This document shows positions 1 through 15,000 of a stretch of 64,000 nucleotides of DNA, piece after piece. The position numbers and the translations under genes were made by a program. This stretch comes from Oopsacas minuta (taxonomy: Eukaryota; Porifera; Hexactinellida; Lyssacinosida; Leucopsacidae). Within the stretch, counting starts at the first letter, position 1; every line of letters begins with the position of its first letter. The notes below the pieces were generated by a model. That model had not been told where the DNA came from and did not search any database. It saw nothing but the letters and a program-made list of their open reading frames with translations. The stretch lies in NCBI GenBank assembly GCA_024704765.1, contig JAKMXF010000088.1:620001-684000 (forward strand), written 5' to 3'.

Positions 1-3000
1 TATGTAATATTAAATATATATGTTTAAAACCAAGGTTCATAACCGGGGTGCAGAGGCCCCTTGGAGGTCAACAGGATCTCAAAATTTGTACTGTAGGGGC
101 CCACGGGTGAAAACCATTGGTAAGCAATGTTTCAAACAGTGTCGCTGTTTGGGTATTTCCCAGGCCTCTGAGGGGTAAAATAGGGTAAATCAAAAATGAA
201 AGATTGCTAAATGATTGCACTATTCGCCAGGTATCGAAACCAAGCAATTTATAGTAAATAGCAAATGGTCGCTTTTTAATACATTAAAATTGGACCAGCT
301 GAGAAATTCATTTCTTATATAATTGGAAAATAATCAAATCACAATAAAATGGGATTACATATCATTCTCAAAACTGACTAATTAAATACTGGAATCAGTG
401 GTTTTGATTTATAATTGTCGATTTGGAGAATATTCTGACCATTTTTTGAGGCACAAGGAAGCAAGGGTTATGTCCATAGTAAGCGAAAAGTAAATAACAC
501 TTACTTATGGTTACATTCCATACACATACATACGTTGCCATGGTAGTCTCACAAGATTAAGAGAATGTGACTTGTAATGAGTTAGTTGCAAATAGATCCG
601 CATTAATTTTAAGACGATTTTCTGATAGTCAACGAACTATTGATAGTCAACGAATTTCTGATAGTCAACGAATTTCTGATAGTAGGAAGAATTTTTGATA
701 GTGGTATTTCTTATCTAGCGAATCTATGGTAATCAGATAGCGGAGAAGAATTTGAATGGCATTACTTGTAATACTACTTTTAATACAGCTTTAAGGATCA
801 AATATACATACAGTGTAAGTTCGCGTATTAGCAAGCATGAATTCCTTTGCTAATACGCAAACTTACTTTCATAATACAAAATGGATTCTGAAACTTACCT
901 TTCCCTTCTCAGCATTCTTCTCTTTTGGATGTTCTGTAAGAATATTTGATAGCAAATTCAATGCCGAAATTCTAGTCCTTATACTGATACATCTTGGTAG
1001 ACCTATTGGATTTTGAATATACGTATATGAATAATTTGACTGAGGTGTCTACAACGTATATCCTTACAAACCCTTGATTTTAAAAGGAATCAAGCAAACA
1101 TTCGCAAAATTATGTGACTTTTACCAGAATAACAAACAGAAATTGATATTCATAGATGTATTACTCGGAAATTCAGGGGTTGGTAATGTATGAAATTCAG
1201 AAATATGTAACTAACAATATTCTGGATCTGTACCAGCTATCCTCAACAACAGTCCTACCCAAGCTGTATTAGCAAAATGTGACCTCATTTTATCAGTGGA
1301 TGCAACACGCGACAAGTAATTGATATAAGATCCCATTGAGTATTCTCTATCATCGTTAGATATAGTACACCATAATTTCTCCAGCTGTTTGAGAGTTTCT
1401 GGATGGACAGGGTGGTTGAACTCAAATGGGAGAGATAGCTCAAGGAAATCTATCGGAGACTGTACTTGGAGATCGTTTCTAGAAATTCAAATAATATGAA
1501 ATTGACCCCTCGGGGCGTGTTTAGAGGTCAAATCCATAAGTATGGTATAAGAACTCATATACTTAAGCCATGGGCACAGTTTCTAATTAAATCGTCTCCT
1601 CAGTCAGGACAATGAATTGAAATTGACAGAAATATAACATGCTATTGATATATGTATAAAACTGCCAACTCCACCTGTTAATTCAATAAAGTCTAGTAAG
1701 AGTTTTGCTTATATAATTATTCGTAATAAGAAATTTGTTATATGCAAGTTCTATTAAATATTTTCATAGCATTTTTACACTCATTTCATATTGATGAAAA
1801 CTGCTGGATTGGACCCCTGATACTACCACAAACCTCAGTCAAGAATGGGGCAGATAGAATCGTATTTCACACCTCTGGCTGTATAACATACAGTCAACTC
1901 CTGTTATATCGAAGCTCAAGGGGCCGCGATAATTACTCCGATATGACCGATGGAATACATGTCCCTTTACGGTTTGGGATCATATTTGTACAATAACAGA
2001 CTTATATAGGCGGGCATTCCGAGATGTCCCTGTTAGATGTAACAGGAGTTGAGTCAGGAATTAAAGTAGTACAGATGTCTAAACTCATGGAAAGTAGAAA
2101 TCAGTTAAAGGGACAATAAATTATTAACACTGCTTAGAGTGTAATTATTTCGCAATTTCACGTCTACTAAGACAAACATGCTCATAGCCAGGAGTTTATA
2201 TGCTAATTATTTCGTGTCTACTAAGATAAATAAAGAATTAAGGTTAATATATTATTGCGTAAGAAGTCAAATGGAAGTGTGAAAACCTCTTGGCATATTT
2301 TAGGCAATTAACGAATGTCGCTATATTGGCGACAACTTTAAGTCATCCATGAAATTAGAAATATATTTACGCTACTGCCTTATTCGGAAAATACTACATT
2401 TTTTATGAGTAACCATAGTTACAACAGATGTTTAATAATATTTTTCGTATCCGAGAGAGAGAATTTTTAACAATTTTCTGCGAGTGTTATATTTGGTATA
2501 AATCGTATAATCGAGGTGTTAACAGAATGCACAGTAGAACTTGGGTAATAGGTACTATTCTCCAAGCTGATTTCTATTTTTATGCTAATCTTATAAGAAT
2601 AATATATCGGGATAGACGTACTCCAGTTAGTACGTAATAATTTTCGTTTCCAGAGAGGATACGTCTTATCTGAGTTCTAATGTATCGAATACAAGGGTGT
2701 GAATTTGAAACACATATTTTGCTGGTAAAAGTTAGAGAGAGAGTCACAGAAATTTCTAAGTCTAGAATTAAATACTATTAAATCTTATAAGAACGAGCAC
2801 GCTTCGGTTGCGAGAACTTCGGTGTCCGCACTCGGGGCTAAGCCCTCGAGTGTATAAACTCACACTAATACCTAGGTAACCCGGCGCCTTCATGCGTCAA
2901 GTTAAGAACAATCTATTTATTCCCTTCCTAGATTTCCTGGACCGTTTGCCACCCTGTATCCCAGGTTTCCTAATAGGAGGCATCTCCTCAAAAACAGTTG

Positions 3001-6000
3001 CTTGATCAATAATAATTTTACGAATTTACTCGCATATTTGTGTGCCTATACTGTCCTATAAGACAGCTCAGATCTGATAGGTCCAAATTTATACGACTAT
3101 TAAACCCTCAAATCTGATTGATCAATGTATTTTGTTACCTTCCTCGGTGGAGGGTTGGAGAGATCGCTTCAAAAACTAATAGATCGTTGTCGCAGGGCAA
3201 AATTACCCCTGTGTGGAATTTTCAGCTTTCTACGACATATTGTTTTTCCAAATAATTCTGGACAAACAAACATACAACAATCCAGTTTTTATTAATATAG
3301 ATTATAAATGTTAATACGAACAGAGCAAAAAAATTGTTTGAAAATGGCGAAAATCAAACAAAATCTGCTGTAAATCGTACGTTCTAGATTGTCTCAATGC
3401 TATCAATCGACCCGAATGAATTAGAAATAGAACAGTACTATCCATACTGTAACCAAATGATTTATGTAATAGCTTACAAATAATAGCTGTAAAAAACTTG
3501 GTTTAGTAATTAACCACATCTGCACTGAAGAACCGAAAAAATTTTCATTACAAAGTTGTAAATAACAACTTGCAAGATAAGCACTAGTGCAGGTGCGTAG
3601 ACTAATGAGCAGATCACAAATATATCGTGAAGTTAGTCATAAGACAATTTGTCACTTCATAGTTCACCAAAATACGTCAGTAGAGTTCATACACAGATGT
3701 AAAATGATTAGAAATATCAAAGGGGCTATACCACTCACTTTGAATCGTAGTCAACATCTTTTTGTCCTACAAAATAAAGATAACAAGTACAGTCGTCGCA
3801 ATAAACATTCTTTCAAACTGTTAACATACAAATTGGTTAAAAACAAGTTAGAACATTTGCTCTGTAGGTTTATAAAGAAATATAAACCCGATAATTATGC
3901 AAATCTTATATGATTCTCTGCATCCATAGATTTATCCTTTGATTCCTGTATATTTGCATAATTAACGGTAGAAGCTTTTAGCTGTAATAGCTTAATAGTG
4001 ATCCAAAGCTCGCTGAGATAAGACAATAATCGGGGGAGATGTGGTTTGGGAGAAATGTATAGGAATTATTGATCAAAGAGCCAGCTAACAAACATATGAA
4101 TATTCAAATGTTCCTTGAATTTAATATTTGAGAAAATTACAGCCGATTAAAGTCGATTGTATTTCTAAATATCTAATACAGTAAACTCTGATTATAATGA
4201 AGTTATTCTTTACCCCTTACAGCCAATCTGGCGTCCACGAACGACAGCAAGTAATAGATATTACTCCGATTATAACGATATGAAACCGGGTCTTGAGGGA
4301 TTCGTTATAACTAGAGTTTACTGCATTTATTGTATGTACTTTGCTTGGTATATTCGTCTGTATAAGGCTTTACGATTATCTTCGGTTTGTGCGGAATAAA
4401 CTGTCCTTCTAACTCTCCATACAATAATCCAACAACAGATTCCAGTACGGTGTGATTTAATTCTGATGAGTTATATCTAAAAAGTATAGAGTATAATATA
4501 TAAAGAGAATATTGGGCAAAATGGGACGATTTTGTTACCATTTTACTAAAGGAATTCTAGCTAGGTATAACGGTCAAATAGAAGTCCCAATTGGCATACT
4601 TGCGAACCCTCCCGTGTCTTATCGAGGGGATATTTTGAGAATCTGGAATTTAGCTTGTTTTGCTATATTTCTGGATATTTTAGGGTGTAATAGAGGGATT
4701 ATATCCCGGGGATTTGGAAATGAAAATGCCGGAAATTTGTAATAGTATATACACCGGTTTTTTAACGAATATAAACTCAAAATAAGCAAAATAAATATAT
4801 TAAAAATCCCGATATGAATTAATTAGAATAACTGTACATATAAAATGTGTTAATTAAATGTTTTAATGCAAAAAGAATCAAACTTGAATATTTTAAGAGA
4901 AAGATTGAATTTCACATTATCCAAATTCTTTCAAAAATTCACACCTAAAGCCCAGGTCATATCAATTACAGGACAATTAAATAGTAATTATCTTTTCCTC
5001 TAAATATAATGCTAGACCAGATGTCAAGTCTTGCTGATATTTTTGGTAAGACATAATTAGCTTGTCTCTACCATAAACGGACTATAGAGTATCTTAAGAG
5101 TTGTTTTGTTTGTACATCTGTTGGGTAACAAGGAAATTGATTACAGTGGAACCTCATTAAAATACCAGCACGGTTAATACCATCATATTTTGACTGTCCG
5201 TCGGTGTTCGTATGCACGAGATTATTGATTTATGTAATTGTTACTTTCGAAAGGGGGTTTGAAATCCTTTTTCTGGCCTGGCCTTGGGCATGCCAATCCT
5301 GGAACCGCCCCTGACTATGACCAAGAGAAGACAGTTAAATATTTTTATTTGGCTAATCTTGTAATCATAGCGAAGAAGATTAAAAATTATCCTTTAGAAT
5401 AGTGCAAATTTTCAAATAATTCGGCATATTTGATATATTTGGTAAGTTTTCTAGAATTCTATTTACTTCCTTGATAAACACGATAAACACATAGTTATGC
5501 AACAATTACATACCGTAAATCCTTTCCTTGACAACGGACAACAAACAGACAAACAATTGAGGTTTAATAATATAAATTATTCTATTTTTAAACCAAAAAA
5601 ATAAATTCGACAAAGATAAATCGAGCCAAAATTACAAATGTCTCTCCCCAAATATATTCGAACAGCTGATTAGTACCATATAACAAATGCAGGATATTCA
5701 CATTATCCCAGAAGATATTTGGAAGATTATCTTATTAGTTTTGTAATCAGTTCATTTGTGCTTATGTTAGCTGAAAGATCTAATTACCGCTATGAATAAT
5801 TCGGTATGGGTGAAGTTGTATAATTGGAATTTATAATCAAAAGCTCCAAGAATCTGTTCACAAGTTAAAGCTAGCTCAGACCAGACAAAATTTGTTTTTA
5901 ATTAATATTTCCCAGATTGGATCATTTCTAGCACGAAAAGGTGTGATTTCCCATGGAACATATTTTCTGGAAAACTATATATACTCCTATGGATTCGGAT

Positions 6001-9000
6001 AATTGAGATTATTTGGTTAGGAAGAATTCAGACACCAGCCGTCAACTACAGTTATATCTAAAACGGATATACAGAAATACCCGCTTATGAGGTGCGAAAT
6101 TGTACAAAAATGGTCCCAAACCGTCAAAGTAACATACATTCCATCGGTAATATCGAAGTAATTATCCCGGTCCCTTCAGTATAGATATAACGGGAGCTGA
6201 CTGTTTATTGTATTATGGGAATGAGGTCAATATTTGTATAATAAAAATAAGAAAATATTATTATGAGAACAAATATCTCAAAAATCAACCTCTGATTCAT
6301 AAAAGATAATTATGGATTCGACCTCTGAATACGTCCCAGGAGTGTGAAAATTTAAAGGTGTCAAATTCCTATGTTTAGCCTGTACAGTAGAGGAATTAGG
6401 TCAGGTGTAATAACTAATATGGTAACAATAAATAATATTTCCTTTGATATAATATAGGAATAGCTCTACCATGTTTGTGCTTAATAACATAATGTAAGAG
6501 ATAGATATGAGACAATACATGCAATCATTATACATATATGTTGATTATATTATCAAATGGTATACTGTAACCTCTAGAATGGGTACAAGGGAGGCTGAAA
6601 ATGCTACCCCCTTGGTGGAGGTTCATTCGTATAGGGCTAGAAATTCGCTCTATTTATTTCACACCATTTCATTTAACACCTATGAAATAAACAGCAAAAA
6701 TCATACCCTATAATAGCAGCAATATAGTAGAAGAGCATAGCAGCTATATTTCTTATACATCTCTCAAGTTTGTTATCCTCTGGGAATGGGAAGGGTAGTT
6801 TCGTACTGATGATACCTAGACAACGGTAATACACAATAGTTATGTACAGATTTCTATGTACAAAGCCCTCAACATTAATATAATAATACACTGGAGTTCG
6901 AATTATATGAATTGGCAAATGTGTGCGGGTAATTAATTGAGCGGGCATTTCACATCATAATTTGGCCGCGCAAACTCAATAATTTATAGGCGGGGAAATA
7001 GTAATTTAGGCGCGTAAGTGCCTGCTTTGATAAATATATTACATATGAAAACAGAAACATAGAACTGGTGTGGACCAATTTTATAATTTTCCAGTTATTG
7101 ATTATTGTGTGAGTATAAAATGTACAATTACAGAATTAAAATTTGTTTACGACAACAAATATGTTAATAAACAAGAACAGTACATAAAGTGAACAAATAA
7201 CAACAGTACAAACACAAGGCAGAGATAGTACTGCAGTACAAACCTTGCTTTGATCAGGTTTACTTTCAGTACAATAATGCATTGCAAGTACATACAAGCA
7301 AATTCAGTGCTATGCTAAGATTAGCAAACATAGATTTGCTTTCCTACTCAGTTATTAGATCATATTGCACTGACTGATGTGATGGCATAGCCTGAAGTGG
7401 ATACTTTAGGCACCATGATGAGGTTAGGACAAATATTAACCGCGTGTTATGGGCTAATTTATGCGCCATTTGGAGGTTATAGTAAATTTTAGGCGCCATA
7501 ATAAGCCAAATATTATTAATGACAAAGCTTTAGAAATATTTGTTATATGATTTACTTATCTCAAATCGCGATAAATTCTCAATTTTGAAAATATTTAACA
7601 AATCGCGGATTTGAAAAATAGCCTAACACGGGCCAGAATACTAAGGTATTCACTGGGCGTTCCCCCGATCAAATGGCGTCAGCATTTTCATTGTTGTTGT
7701 AAAAATAAATATGATTAAAGCAGTATTTAGCACATATGTATGTATGTATGTATATTTACACGTAGGACATGAGACAAAGTTTTACCATATTAATGGAAGC
7801 TAATCGGATTAAGAGGAAATCAATGACCCTAGTAGAAATTTGTTTGATCGAATGCTATTATAAGAATATCGTCAACAACTTGTTACACATTCCAAAGGTC
7901 CAATCTGTTTCCAGGTTGCTTTAATGCCAGGAGACAGAAAGTACTATGTTTCCACCAAAACATGTACATATGTATTGACTATTGAGTGAGTTCAGTGGTA
8001 TTAAGTTACAACAACAAGTGATTTGTATATCATACTGGAGAGAGTTTGAATATTCCTTTTGAAGAAGATAAGAGAAATTAGAAATTCATTAAATTGGAGA
8101 TATGTGTGTGTGTGTGTGTGGATACACCCTGTATAGTCACCTGGTAGTTGTAATATAATTAGTTACGTGGTTGGTTAGAAGGTGTTCTGTCTGAAAGGAT
8201 TCAGCTGTACAAAACACAGCATTTTCAGGTTTTTCGAATTGGACATCTTACATAATATGATACCCTTACATATTCCAAATCCCCTTGAGAGATGCTGGAA
8301 CAACAGCTATTCGCTCAACTAATGAAGTATGTTTTCTTAACAACACAGGAATGCATCCACATTCAATTCATACCAACCATTGTTTTCAAATCAACTACTC
8401 TCGAAATACTTCTATGATGGAAGACTTTTCAGTCTATTGAATGTGATAATGTTGCCATATATGGGCATAGGTCTTTTGAAATTTTGTGCCCTTTTTCGTG
8501 TTTTTCTGAGTGGTTTTTTCTGGCAAACAGTTGTGAAATATAGGTGCTAATCATATATAACAGGTTTATGTAAGGTTAGAAAACCTAAGTGCATGATATA
8601 GTATTAATAGAATTTGTCCATGTTGCTATAGGAAGTGAAAGCTACAAATGGAATTCTTGCAATAGTTTATAACAAAATTTGTAGAAATATTAAACGCAAC
8701 TTTCGGAAGTGACGAATTCCTGGCTAATAAGATATGAGGGTTACAAGTATGTTGAAAATATAGTTAGCATTAATGAATAATTCCTAAAGTTCAATCTGTG
8801 CGGACAGCTAGTATATTACTTGAATCATTTACAGAACACGATACATTGGAGACACGTCAATACAGTTAGTGCCTCAAATTAAAGTACCACGGTAAATAAA
8901 TATGCTATGTTGTCGGTAGATATAGTAATATTGGATATTTCTTACCAGATAGCTCAGCTAATACAGACAGTATGTGCGGAGAACAAACTTCATTAACATC

Positions 9001-12000
9001 AAAACAGTTGACTTTCCCTTGTAGCCATGACATGTTGATCACTAGATCCAAATAGAGAGGCACTTTCTCTTTCTCAACTAGTTAGAATTTAAATATTGTT
9101 AAAACGGGAGGGAATAGCCCTTGGAGAGGGCAGAGGGTGTTCCTTGGGAGACAACAGGATCTCAAAATATGGGAGGGTGTCTACAGAAGGTGTTAAAGGG
9201 GTACACGGAGTTTGAACGTTGGCATTTTAACCATCCCATAAGGCATAATATATATCCGCAATTATAACAAAAATAATAATATCATATCATATCCACATGA
9301 TGATGTAATTTGCAATTGAAATGTTATGATAATTGTTTGCCAATTACTGATGGATGACCCCTCCCATAGCCTCTAATACAAACTTTGAGAGTCTATAGAC
9401 CCCCAAGGGGTCCTAGTTGGGACTGTTGGATTAAATCTTACCTGCTTTTGTACATGCTTTCGCTGCTTGTGCGATTTTCTTGAATACATAGGTTAGAATT
9501 TTATTGAAAGCTGATTTGATTTTAAGTTGGAGATCTCTTGGTGCAGACGAAATGTTCCCCTAAATAAATGTATTATTTGTAATATCGTATTACTAATTCC
9601 AGGGAGTAAGTAGGACCAAAATCCACCCAACGACCACATGGCTCACAAACAGGCCAAATAGCCGATAAAATCAATAGCATCGTGCCGTCTCCACAAATGA
9701 CTAAAATACCACAAAATACACTAAAAATATTTGATAAATTATTCAAAGATTTGCACAATTGAAAGATTTCTCCTTTCCTCCTCCGACAATTATGATCAAA
9801 GACAACAAATTAAATATTCATATGAAAGGTGTAATTCGTAACTACAAAGTGTTGAAAGTGGTTGAATATGTCTGTAGCCACGATAAAGTTGTTCTTTCAT
9901 TAACCAATCAATTTTGAGCTTAGTTGTCATATTATCATAGTTAATACTAATCAGAATTCCCAAAATTAAAATATTTATAAGAGTTCAATAGAAAGTGGCA
10001 TATAAGAGCCACTTTTGTGACACAATATACAAAATTATTTTCAAAGAAACCTAGCGAAATTTATCAGCCACAAATTATAAACAGTGGCCAAGTTTCAGTT
10101 CCAATAACCAACAAAGAAAAAGGTGTCAACAAACCATAATAACAAAATTCCTCTTATTAAAGTTCTGTAATCCAGTATTTCCTAGTAAACTAGTCTGTAG
10201 GAGTCTGTAAGCTGTAGGTAGGATACTGCTTATTTGTCCGAGCGGTTTATTACCTCTGCTCAATAGGACACATTGTATTAGCTTGATTGCTTCATAGCGT
10301 AACTATATAGTATATTATTAATCATATTTTCACACCTTTGAGTATAGTAAAACAGTCAAAAGTGATACATTTAGGATAGCTCCTTGAGGGCCAGTTTCGA
10401 AGTTATAGTCCACCGGAAAAGGTGTGAAAATCAACACTTTTCACTGAGGTAATTCACATAAGTTTGCTCGGATATCTACTCGTGTATTAATCATATTTTC
10501 ACACCTTTGGTGTGTAATTAAAACACATAGTAACATTCCAGAGGTAATTAATGCATTATAGAAATAGAGTGTAAACTGAATGAGAATATATTCCCAGAGA
10601 ATCAGTACATTCAAAACTGAATGATTTCTTATACCTAACCAACTAATGGGAGAGTCATAAAAACTGAGAATTCCAAATTGTTAACAAATTTTAATAGTTT
10701 GTTACCTAGGTGATATAATTAGCAGACAGGTATGTGAATTTATTGATGTATAGTGTATTTCTAGCGGAATGACTACATATCTCACACATTCACACATTGT
10801 CCAAAATTTCGGGAATTTCAGAGTTTCTATGGCTGTCTTAACCTTGAGCATTCGAATTTTCGGGTCCCCAAAGTTTCATATTATTTGTTTATTTATTTGT
10901 TAGTTTGTTAGTTTGTTTGTTTGTTTGTTTGTTTGTTTGTTTGCTTGTTTGTTGTCTTGCCTTTCTACAACTCACCTCGGCTCGTTTTTTCTGGACTGCC
11001 ATAGTTTTAGCAATATTCTCCAAAAGATTTTCATTCCACTTACTCTGTAATTCTATTGGCTCAGCTAACACGCCAGACTTCTGTACTTCTGTCTGGTGTT
11101 TAGCCTTATAGGCTCTAATTGGTTCCAATAGGAACTCAGTTATTGTTGATATTATTTTTGATGAAAGTGTTGGTGATTTTATTTGTGTTTCAAAATGTTT
11201 TAAAGGGTCTTTTGACTGGAAATAAACAGCTATAGAATCCAACGGTGAATCTTTATCGTTCTAAAAATATTCCAAAATTTGACATAAATAGTTTTCACAA
11301 CTTAACAAATAAATAACAATCTGTTTACCTGAACATTGGAGGTGTCGATTTGTTGTTTAGTTGGTTCAAATGGTGCGACTGTTTTCTGAGAAGATTTACC
11401 TTGTTTCTTACTTTGATCTTTGACCTACGAAAATGTAATTAAATAACTAGAAATATACTAAAGTTCAATTACAGCATTTGTTGATATTTGGTATAGAATT
11501 GAAATTATCACTTAAGCATATTTGGCCTATCAGATTTGAGGGTTTAGCCAGTAAGCCTGTAATTCTTTTGGTTAAATTCGTAACACACATTAATGCAAAT
11601 TAATTCATTAATAGGTAATTCATTTGTACAATAACAACATTCCATTAACCACTGGAGGTAACTATGAATTAATTAAACCAAAACTCCACCCCATCATTGC
11701 TTTAAAATCAAAAACAACTAACGGACATTTCTAGAAAATATTTGAACCAACTTCCTAACAATAGAATTTACAATAAAATGACACAAACATTTGGCCTAAT
11801 CCGCAAAAAAATTTTTGGGAAAAAAATGAGCCAAAAGTTGTAAATACATCAAAGAAATATTTTTAATACAAATAAACCCTTTTTTAGCAAAAAAAATTAG
11901 TTCCAAATCATTCTAAAATCAATTCCAATTCATTTCGGAGATAGCACTGCAGTCTACGCGCATTATAATGGAGAATATACTAAGGTAAGTTATAGTATAA

Positions 12001-15000
12001 ATACAACATTTTCCATATAGAAATCTAACTCAAATTCTCATAGAAAACAAAGTCTGAAAAAAATCGTTTTATATAAAGATACTGTAACGAGAAAAATGGA
12101 AGAATCAAATGGAACAAAATGCCAGGGGTTAATGACGGTAACTAACAAACATCTAGTTTATGCTTCATTACAAGAAAGCGCGTTCACACCTAACAAACGA
12201 TGGAGGTTAAATACAATCCATAAAATTCACGTCTCTGATAAAAATAGTCTTTCATTCGAAACGGAAGACGAAAATATTTCTTTTGAGATGGAGAAGCCGA
12301 ACAAAGTTCTAAAATTAGTTAAAAAGCAGAAGAAAAAAATCCTGGAAAAAGAGAAAAAGCGAGCGCCAAAGTTTAACAAAGAATCTCGGAGAGCCAGTCT
12401 GGAAACTATCCTAGGAACCGTTGTGACACAAGGGAATGCACCTAATAAAATGATGAGGAGAAACACATCCATCGAACGAGTTGAGAAACATAGTTTCGAT
12501 TCGAATCACAGTCCAATCGTTTCAACACCTTCTAGACGGAATATGGCATTACCACCTGAGCCAATAGACAACCCATATTTCAATATGAGAGGGCGAAATA
12601 TGGGACGAAGCAACACCGACCTAGAACCCCTTCATGAGACCACACAGAGGGATTCATTTATGCGATATAGATCACTTCCACCTGTGGAGAACAAACCCAA
12701 TAAATCCTGCGATGCAATCCAGACACTTCCTATCGAAGAGAATTATGTTTATTCAAGTGGGATGTCTTCTTCTGAAGATGATTTTACAGACATGAAATCG
12801 ATGGAAGATCTGATAAACGAAAGGAAATACAAACTAGAAAAGTTGAAAAGAATTCCCACTAATAGACCCTATCGAACTAAATCCGTCTGTGATTTGTTAA
12901 ACGGCGATTATGTCGATTTAACTTTCGAAAAGGAAAACAGGAAGAGCCTGAACTTCGAACAATGCATATACGACAATTTACCTAATTCGGGATTATACGC
13001 AAACGGAAGTTGTCCGTTCGAAAGAATCCCAAATCTGCAAGACGATGATTGCCATTACGCCGAATTAGAGATAAAATCAAATGAATCGGGGGAAATTCAT
13101 CGAAACGAGGAATACTCAACTTACAGTAGAATAGATTTCATCGCGACACATGCTCTGGAAATGGCAAAAGAAAGTTTAAGAAGTGTCTGTTAATTACGTA
13201 TTAACCTTTCTGTAATTTTAATTGATTTTTAGTTAGAATTTATTAAACTCTTTCGACTGCAAAAATATCAAAATTTAATTATTAAAGAGGGAACTGTAAG
13301 AATCTCAGAAGTTCGATTTATATGAAAACACAAAAATAAATCGAATAATTATTTTAATCTCACTGTAACGACACAATAAATGTATGAACAAACAAACAAA
13401 CAAACAAACCAATAAATAAACAAACAAATAAACAAACCAACAAACCAATCTCAAAATAAACCCTAATTAACCATATCAACAGATAAACATCAACTTTTTG
13501 CCCAAAAATAAAAATTTGAATGTATTTTACATAAAATCAATGTATTCACAAATTGATATACAGGAGTTATCACTTATCAGAACACCCTTGGGAGTAGCAA
13601 TACATATTCTTATAACCGGTATATACAGGGGAACATGTTCTTATAACTGGTGTATACAGGGGAACATGTTCTTATAACTGGTGTATACAGGGGAACGTCA
13701 ACATTATGAGCGTTCTTATTGACGAGGTTCCTCTGTATTATACAAGAGTATATGAGAACTGTTTTCCAGAGGATAGTTCTTATAAGTGGTGTTCTTATAA
13801 GTGATACCAATGTGAATAATAATCAACCTTTGGATATGCTGTGTATTCACCTATTAGCAAGTGATTCATGTACTTAGTGTTCATTTTGTATTGGAGACAA
13901 TTCTTCTAATACAGTTTCTCATCCTTCTTCACCCGTGGACCCCTATACGCATATTAACACATTATGTGAACCCCTGCTGTCTTCGGTAGACAACAAAAGA
14001 GTTTTGAGAACCCCTGTCCTTCAACTATAAGCTATAATGACATCAAATATGTTTCTACGTCAATCAATCCGGGGTATATTCAAACGTTGCATTTTCTAAG
14101 CGAAATAATTCAAAACTAATTAAATATATTCAAAAACCCAATTATAATTCCGCTAACGAAAAATGATAAACAAAAATAAGTAATTACTAAATAATAAGAT
14201 ATTAATTGGAGAAACACGTAAATACGATTCGAAAGAATTTTTCTATTTTTGCCATAAGTAGAGGCTATGTTCTTTAATTGGCTGCCTGTTGGCGTATGTA
14301 GCAGGACAAAAAAATCCTTTGACATGTTTGCATATACGTAAAATGACATTAATTAGATCTGAATTGATTTTAAAGTGTATAGAATATACGGGGGAGATAT
14401 TTGAGAGAGCATTTGGAAGACGATACAGGCAACTCCAGTTATATCGAAGCTCAAGGGACCGTGATAATTAGTGTTAATTTGACTGTTCGTAATCATATTT
14501 GCATAATTCAGATTGCGATATGAGCGGGTATTTTGATATAACGAGAGTTGACTGTATTTCAACGAGTAAATAACTTCGTTCAACCCACACGGGAATACGT
14601 AATACACTTCTAATTTATTAGAAAGCAAACTATTACAGATATTGAATAATATCTTGAGTAATATTGCTTATTGGAAATTATTGAATATCGGAAAAGTTAG
14701 CTAAGTTTATGCGTAATATTATTGCATAATATGTGAGTAATATTCATATGAAAGTTTAAATAATATTACGGTGTAACTTCACAAACTGGGCCTCTGGAAA
14801 CGGGGAACTTCTGGAAACGGAATGAAAATTCATTGAGCGAATTCCTAGTCCCATACAAATGAACCTTCCAAAACGGGGGAATGGAGTAGCATTGTTCTGA
14901 AGGAGGGATGTGATAGGAAACTTCGCCATATGAGGATAGGGATTCATACACCATACTTATGGATTTGACCTCTGAACACGCCCCGGGGGTGAGGTGATAA

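Larger units (their letters stand above)
1490..4339. other. HERC1 intron with repeats, no further exon recognised
   Basis: About 2.85 kb of AT-rich sequence between two HERC1 exons. It contains a CAGT-type MITE at about 1891-2053, a copy of the dispersed repeat beginning with a GGGGCGTG motif near 1510-1570, and a fragment near 2610-2690 related to the 57.3 kb MITE (ACGTCTTATCTGAGTTCTA). The phase mismatch between the flanking exons suggests one unrecognised short exon. The plus-strand ORF at 3587-3913 has no recognisable family or start context. Confidence 0.5.

Noticed and set aside
1742-1996. 84-codon plus-strand ORF
   Set aside because: Most of it translates through the family A MITE; no protein family resemblance.
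3587-3913. 108-codon plus-strand ORF in a HERC1 intron
   Set aside because: Opens with a non-ATG codon, shows no recognisable motif or splice partners, and is rich in K/N/R as expected of AT-rich random frames.
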